Shown: piece by piece, positions 13,740 through 16,272 of the stretch
Position numbering within the stretch: the first letter of the stretch is position 1
How the letters are laid out: each line of letters opens with the position of its first letter
Source of the DNA: Chitinophagales bacterium
Lineage (GTDB): Bacteria > Bacteroidota > Bacteroidia > Chitinophagales > UBA2359
Assembly (NCBI GenBank): GCA_020629335.1
Contig: JAHDDN010000082.1
Location: 1 to 16,272, forward strand
Direction: 5' to 3'
DNA: 16,272 nucleotides
Translations under genes and position numbers: made by a program
The notes under the pieces: generated by a model
Seen by the model: the letters and a program-made list of their open reading frames with translations, nothing else
Databases searched by the model: none
What the model was told of the DNA's origin: nothing

Positions 13740-14021
13740 TTACTTAGGAAAAAAAAACCTCAAACTTAAGAATAAAAACAACATAGTAATAGCACAAACA
13801 TACACTATATGCGTCAAGAAATCCAATAATGGAATATGCTTATCCGAAAAGTCGAACCATTTCACAATTAAAGTAGATACTCCCATCACCCCAATATACA
13901 CCCAAAAAACCCACTGATACCCCCTCTTCAAACCAGACAATAATATCCCAGTCAACAAAATCGACATAGCCACGTAAAAGGCGATTCTAAAAAACACATT
14001 TTGTTTATTGTTTTCTATCAT
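13740..14021 (-). CDS. Small three-helix membrane protein
   Basis: A 93-residue protein starting at ATG 14021 (MIENNKQNVFF); a GTG at 14048 would add nine residues. Three hydrophobic helices are evident: about residues 9-30 (FFRIAFYVAMSILLTGILL), 36-55 (WVFWVYIGVMGVSTLIV) and 64-90 (FLTHIVYVCAITMLFLFL), with a basic residue-rich first loop and an FFFPK end. I do not recognise a family. It follows the disrupted PIN toxin on the same strand with a 34-bp gap, so it might be read through from the toxin-antitoxin operon, but nothing in its sequence links it functionally to that system. Confidence 0.7.
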   Translation of the reverse strand: MIENNKQNVFFRIAFYVAMSILLTGILLSGLKRGYQWVFWVYIGVMGVSTLIVKWFDFSDKHIPLLDFLTHIVYVCAITMLFLFLSLRFFFPK

Positions 14022-14055
14022 TAGTAAACCATATTTAATTTTGTCCACTTACTTA

Positions 14056-14603
14056 TTAACTAAATAATTTTGAAGATGTATTGAGGCCACATTTCCTTAA
14101 TATTTCAACTAACTCACCTCTTGTTTTAGGTGGTCTTTTTAATGATTTAAGCTGATTAAAAAAAGCTTGTTCTGCTAAAGCTGAATCATTATTGTAAAGA
14201 TTACTAATAAACAAATCAGGATCAATTGCTTTTAATCCGAATTTATCTAAATAAGCATTAGGGAAATCTTTTAAATTAAAGGTAATAATAAGTTTCGCAT
14301 TACATTTTATGCCAGCAGCAAGAACATGTCTATCATCTGCATCAGGCAATTCAATTGAAGATATAAGATCTTCATAAGATTCAACTATTGCAAATGGAAA
14401 AGCTGTATTCATCGCAACTACTGTTCTCTTCAAATTTGCCTCTTGTAAATCAGGGCGATTTAACAATAAATTACGAATCCATTCATCCTCAATATCAGAA
14501 GACCATTTAGGAAAAAAAGACCCTGCTCTGCTAAATTTAAAAGTAAATCTCTAATAGGTGCAGGGTATAACACACAAGCATCCAAAATAACATTAAAAGC
14601 CAT
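14056..14603 (-). pseudogene. PIN-domain (VapC-like) toxin, frameshifted at a T7 run
   Basis: A PIN-domain ribonuclease toxin split between two frames. ATG 14603 opens MAFNVILDACVLYPAPI, the PIN start with catalytic Asp8, but this frame ends at 14460 after 47 codons. The rest (FPKWSSDIEDEWIRNLLLNRP onward, to stop 14056) lies in the -1 frame. Adding one T to the T7 run (plus strand A7, 14512-14518) gives an uninterrupted 182-residue protein with all acidic sites: Asp8, the Glu39/Glu41 cluster, PDADDRH (88-93) and the TFNLKDFP segment (109-114). The break separates Asp8 from the other sites, so neither fragment should be active. The run reads T TTT TTC in the starting frame, a canonical -1 slippery heptamer, so recoding could restore the toxin. 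A sequencing error is also possible. The antitoxin stop is 8 bp upstream. Confidence 0.88.
14512..14518 (-). other. Homopolymer T7 slippery site in the PIN gene
   Basis: On the coding (minus) strand the sequence is GGT CTT TTT TTC CTA. A -1 slip at T_TTT_TTC gives CTT TTT TTT CCT, which rejoins the PIN frame. Polymerase slippage adding one T would have the same effect. No obvious downstream stimulatory stem was found by eye. Confidence 0.6.
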
Positions 14604-14611
14604 ATTTTATC

Positions 14612-15088
14612 TTATTCATAGCCCATATTCAAATCTTGAGCCTCCCGTGCTAATAAATCTAATTGTTTCCTTCTATCAGCTTTTAAATTAGATTCATAGC
14701 TCAAAATATCTTTTAACTGAACCCTCCTGTGACTGCCTACTTTTTTAAAGGGAATTATACCACTTTCAAGTAACTTAACAATATGAGGCCTTGACACATT
14801 CAATATATCAGCAGCTTCTTGAGTGCTAATCTCAGAATCTGATGAAATTAAAGTAACGGATTTACCTTCGGCCATGTTTTTAAGAATTGATTTGAAAAGT
14901 AAAAAAGCCTGTAAAGGAATAGTTATCAACTCTTCTGATTCTTGAATTCTTAGTTGCACTGTTTTTTTCCCATTTCTTAGCACATCACTCTCACATTTGG
15001 ACAAGGATTCTACTGAAGATAAGGCTATCTTTTGATCAGCTTTTGTTATTTTTTTGATAATTGAACTCATTTTTCTTTTATTTGCCAT
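14612..15088 (-). CDS. Helix-turn-helix antitoxin (excisionase-family DNA-binding)
   Basis: A 158-residue protein. The N-terminal half is basic (MANKRKMSSIIKKITKADQK), followed by a central region with ITIPLQAFLLFKSILKNMAEG. Residues about 88-131 form an excisionase/MerR-type helix-turn-helix: ISTQEAADILNVSRPHIVKLLESG then IPFKKVGSHRRVQLKDIL, with the typical 'G.HRR....D' wing. The C-terminal tail (about 132-158) is a charged helix that would contact the toxin. This architecture directly in front of a PIN-domain gene fits the antitoxin of a VapBC-like pair, acting as inhibitor and autorepressor. The stop is 8 bp before the PIN start. Upstream lies a GAAAC-AAAA-GTTTC palindrome that could be its operator. 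The gene is intact although the toxin is frameshifted. Confidence 0.85.
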   Translation of the reverse strand: MANKRKMSSIIKKITKADQKIALSSVESLSKCESDVLRNGKKTVQLRIQESEELITIPLQAFLLFKSILKNMAEGKSVTLISSDSEISTQEAADILNVSRPHIVKLLESGIIPFKKVGSHRRVQLKDILSYESNLKADRRKQLDLLAREAQDLNMGYE

Positions 15089-15109
15089 AAATATACAAAC
15101 GAAATAAAC

Positions 15110-15123
15110 GAAACAAAAGTTTC
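15110..15123. promoter_or_regulatory. Candidate antitoxin operator palindrome
   Basis: GAAAC-AAAA-GTTTC is a perfect inverted repeat 21 bp upstream of the antitoxin start, preceded by a second half-site CGAAAT. Its position fits autoregulation by the helix-turn-helix antitoxin. The element is short and AT-rich, so chance is possible. Confidence 0.35.
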
Positions 15124-15181
15124 AAATACAAAATTTAACCTTAACTCAGCTATAAGGATGAAAAATTCCTAAACTAATAAT

Positions 15182-15661
15182 CTATTCATCTTTAGGCTTA
15201 TGAGCATAACAGATAAATTCCTTATCCTCCGCTTGATCAAACCTTGTTAGATTACATAAAACGATTTGACTTGGATCATCATAATTTTTACAATTTAAGC
15301 AAAGCTTAGGAATTTCAATTTTGCTAAGATCTATTTCATTCCCATCATCATCAAAATATCCCCCAACTTGAAACATTTCAAATGGAATATCTTCACCTTC
15401 AGGAAGGCGTTTAAAAATAGCATCCACAATTTCATAATCATCCTTGGGATAACTTTCTCCTGTTATACAAGCATGACAACGATTCCCCACAAAGGCAGAA
15501 CCTATGACCCAAATATCTTGGCCACATTCACAATGTACTCCATCCTTGAATGCTTGGAGTGCTTCACTTAGGTTTTTCCTTAAGCGTTTTTCATTTGCAT
15601 CAAGATTCGTCTCTAAATGTAGTTGGATATACTTTTCTAATGAAATTGACTTAAATGACAT
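15182..15661 (-). CDS. Cysteine-rich, putative zinc-binding protein
   Basis: A 159-residue soluble protein with two cysteine clusters. The first is CECGQDIWVIGSAFVGNRCHAC (about residues 44-65), a CxC...CxxC zinc-ribbon-like pattern followed by ITGE and a DDYEI segment. The second runs from CLNC (about 121) through VLCNLTRFDQ to FICYAHK, with cysteines and a histidine able to hold another metal. I recognise the 'C.CG..IWVIGSA..G..C..CITGE' pattern from unnamed hypothetical proteins in Bacteroidota and other phyla but know no function. The N-terminal helix SLEKYIQLHLETNLDANEKRLRKNLSEALQAF is charged. It has its own upstream TAnnTTTG box and precedes the toxin-antitoxin pair by 93 bp on the same strand. 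Confidence 0.88.
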   Translation of the reverse strand: MSFKSISLEKYIQLHLETNLDANEKRLRKNLSEALQAFKDGVHCECGQDIWVIGSAFVGNRCHACITGESYPKDDYEIVDAIFKRLPEGEDIPFEMFQVGGYFDDDGNEIDLSKIEIPKLCLNCKNYDDPSQIVLCNLTRFDQAEDKEFICYAHKPKDE

Positions 15662-15724
15662 AATTTTAAGTTTTAATAAAGTTAAAAATAAAGGAGGTAC
15701 TATTCTTGATCATCCACTATATTG

Positions 15725-15732
15725 CAAAAATA
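15725..15732 (-). promoter_or_regulatory. Candidate -7 box of the cysteine-rich protein gene
   Basis: The minus strand reads TATTTTTG, an exact TAnnTTTG, 63 bases upstream of the start at 15661. A TTTG lies 23 bases further upstream, slightly more than the usual spacing of this promoter type. Confidence 0.4.
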
Positions 15733-15769
15733 TAGTTTACGAGAATACATAAAAACAAACCTCAAGCTT

Positions 15770-15870
15770 TTGGCAAGGGAGGGACCCACCCACTTCCGCC
15801 ACCGCCGCCGACTCACTCAGCGCATTTTTAGATAGACCTCCGGCTGCCTTGCTATCCCAACCGTTTGAGA
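15770..15870. other. GC-rich noncoding patch with inverted arms
   Basis: A sharply GC-rich stretch in an AT-rich intergenic region (15762-16193). It opens GGCAAGGGAGGGACC, passes through CCGCCACCGCCGCCG and closes with CTGCCTTGCTATCCC, so GCAAGG and CCTTGC could pair around it. It does not align by eye to elements A-C. It may be a degenerate mobile-element relic or another repeat family. The remaining sequence to 16193 is AT-rich and shows nothing supportable. Confidence 0.4.
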
Positions 15871-16193
15871 GAAGGTGCTATCCATGAACTTGTGCTCAAG
15901 CCCAATTTTATGTTAGAACGTTCCTTTACTATATAAGAGGCAAGTACATCATAAATTCCACAAAAAAAAGGACACTTTTTTCAAAAAAAATTACTCTCAG
16001 CATAAATAAATACACAATACACTCATTCAAACCCTTGATTAATAAGGACTTATCTACTCATCCTGAAATATTTTTTTATTAAACTCTTTTTGCCAACTCT
16101 GAATATATTTTATTACTTTTTCTTCCCGAACAAGCTATCGCTTCCATGAAATAAAAAGCTACAAAAAAAGAGTACACAAAAAGCATTCATATT

Positions 16194-16272
16194 TTATATT
16201 TTTTCTTCTACCAAGGCCATAAAATTAACTCGACTAATTTCCTGATATTCATTTAGATTATCCTTAAAGTTA
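16194..16272 (-). CDS. Possible C-terminal end of a gene entering from the right
   Basis: The minus strand is open from the window edge to TAA at 16194-16196, reading NFKDNLNEYQEISRVNFMALVEEKI. The 25 residues look like an amphipathic C-terminal helix, but the stretch is short enough to be chance in AT-rich DNA. No family can be assigned. Confidence 0.3.
   Translation of the reverse strand, partial: NFKDNLNEYQEISRVNFMALVEEKI

Noticed and set aside
15770..15870. GC-rich patch as a tRNA gene
   Set aside because: I could not place an acceptor stem, anticodon arm and T-arm consensus in it on either strand.
16054..16192. Short minus-strand peptides in two frames (for example one ending WQKEFNKKIFQDE, another starting MNAFCVLFFCSF)
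   Set aside because: Each is under 30 residues. They would need a frame change to form one protein, and I recognise no family, so a gene remnant is possible but not supportable.

Overview
The window looks like a piece of an AT-rich Bacteroidota chromosome, and the gene content recalls the Saprospiria/Cytophagia rather than Bacteroides. This is inferred from family knowledge: paired DUF3857/transglutaminase-like secreted proteins, a WG-repeat protein, a DUF4846 lipoprotein, an RluF with a lysine-rich tail, lipoproteins with short signal peptides, almost no Shine-Dalgarno sequences, and a few matches to the Bacteroidota -7 promoter consensus TAnnTTTG. No rRNA, tRNA, CRISPR array or intact transposase gene was found.

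Layout. 1-160: a heptanucleotide repeat array with an inverted partner. 181-4227: two tandem secreted transglutaminase-fold proteins, separated by a roughly 100-bp spacer with terminal inverted repeats. 4231-5788: a small block holding a standalone DUF2087 protein and a convergent lipoprotein, bracketed by two oppositely oriented copies of a structured dispersed element (copies A and B). 5850-8862: a WG-repeat protein converging on the 23S rRNA pseudouridine synthase RluF. 9004-10386: a two-gene unit of a HAD phosphatase and a multi-pass membrane protein resembling the TLC family. 10411-12543: a two-gene minus-strand unit of a DUF4846 lipoprotein followed by an Old Yellow Enzyme-type flavin oxidoreductase. 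12572-12893: a hairpin repeat and element copy C. 13073-13729: a START-domain protein. 13740-15661, minus strand: a cysteine-rich putative zinc protein, then a helix-turn-helix antitoxin, a PIN-domain toxin with a frameshift, and a small membrane protein. 15762-16272: mostly noncoding, with a GC-rich patch and possibly the end of a gene entering from the right.

Most of the genes look like ordinary envelope, RNA-modification and metabolic functions. The most interesting signals are noncoding or gene-disrupting. First, a dispersed element of about 225 bp occurs in three copies whose sequences differ while several stems keep their pairing, so a folded RNA or DNA structure appears to be under selection. 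Second, the PIN toxin of the toxin-antitoxin pair is broken by one base at a T7 run that also forms the canonical -1 slippery heptamer T TTT TTC, in the phase that would restore the full protein. Third, there is a set of smaller hairpin and heptad repeats, two of which lie inside or next to the large element.
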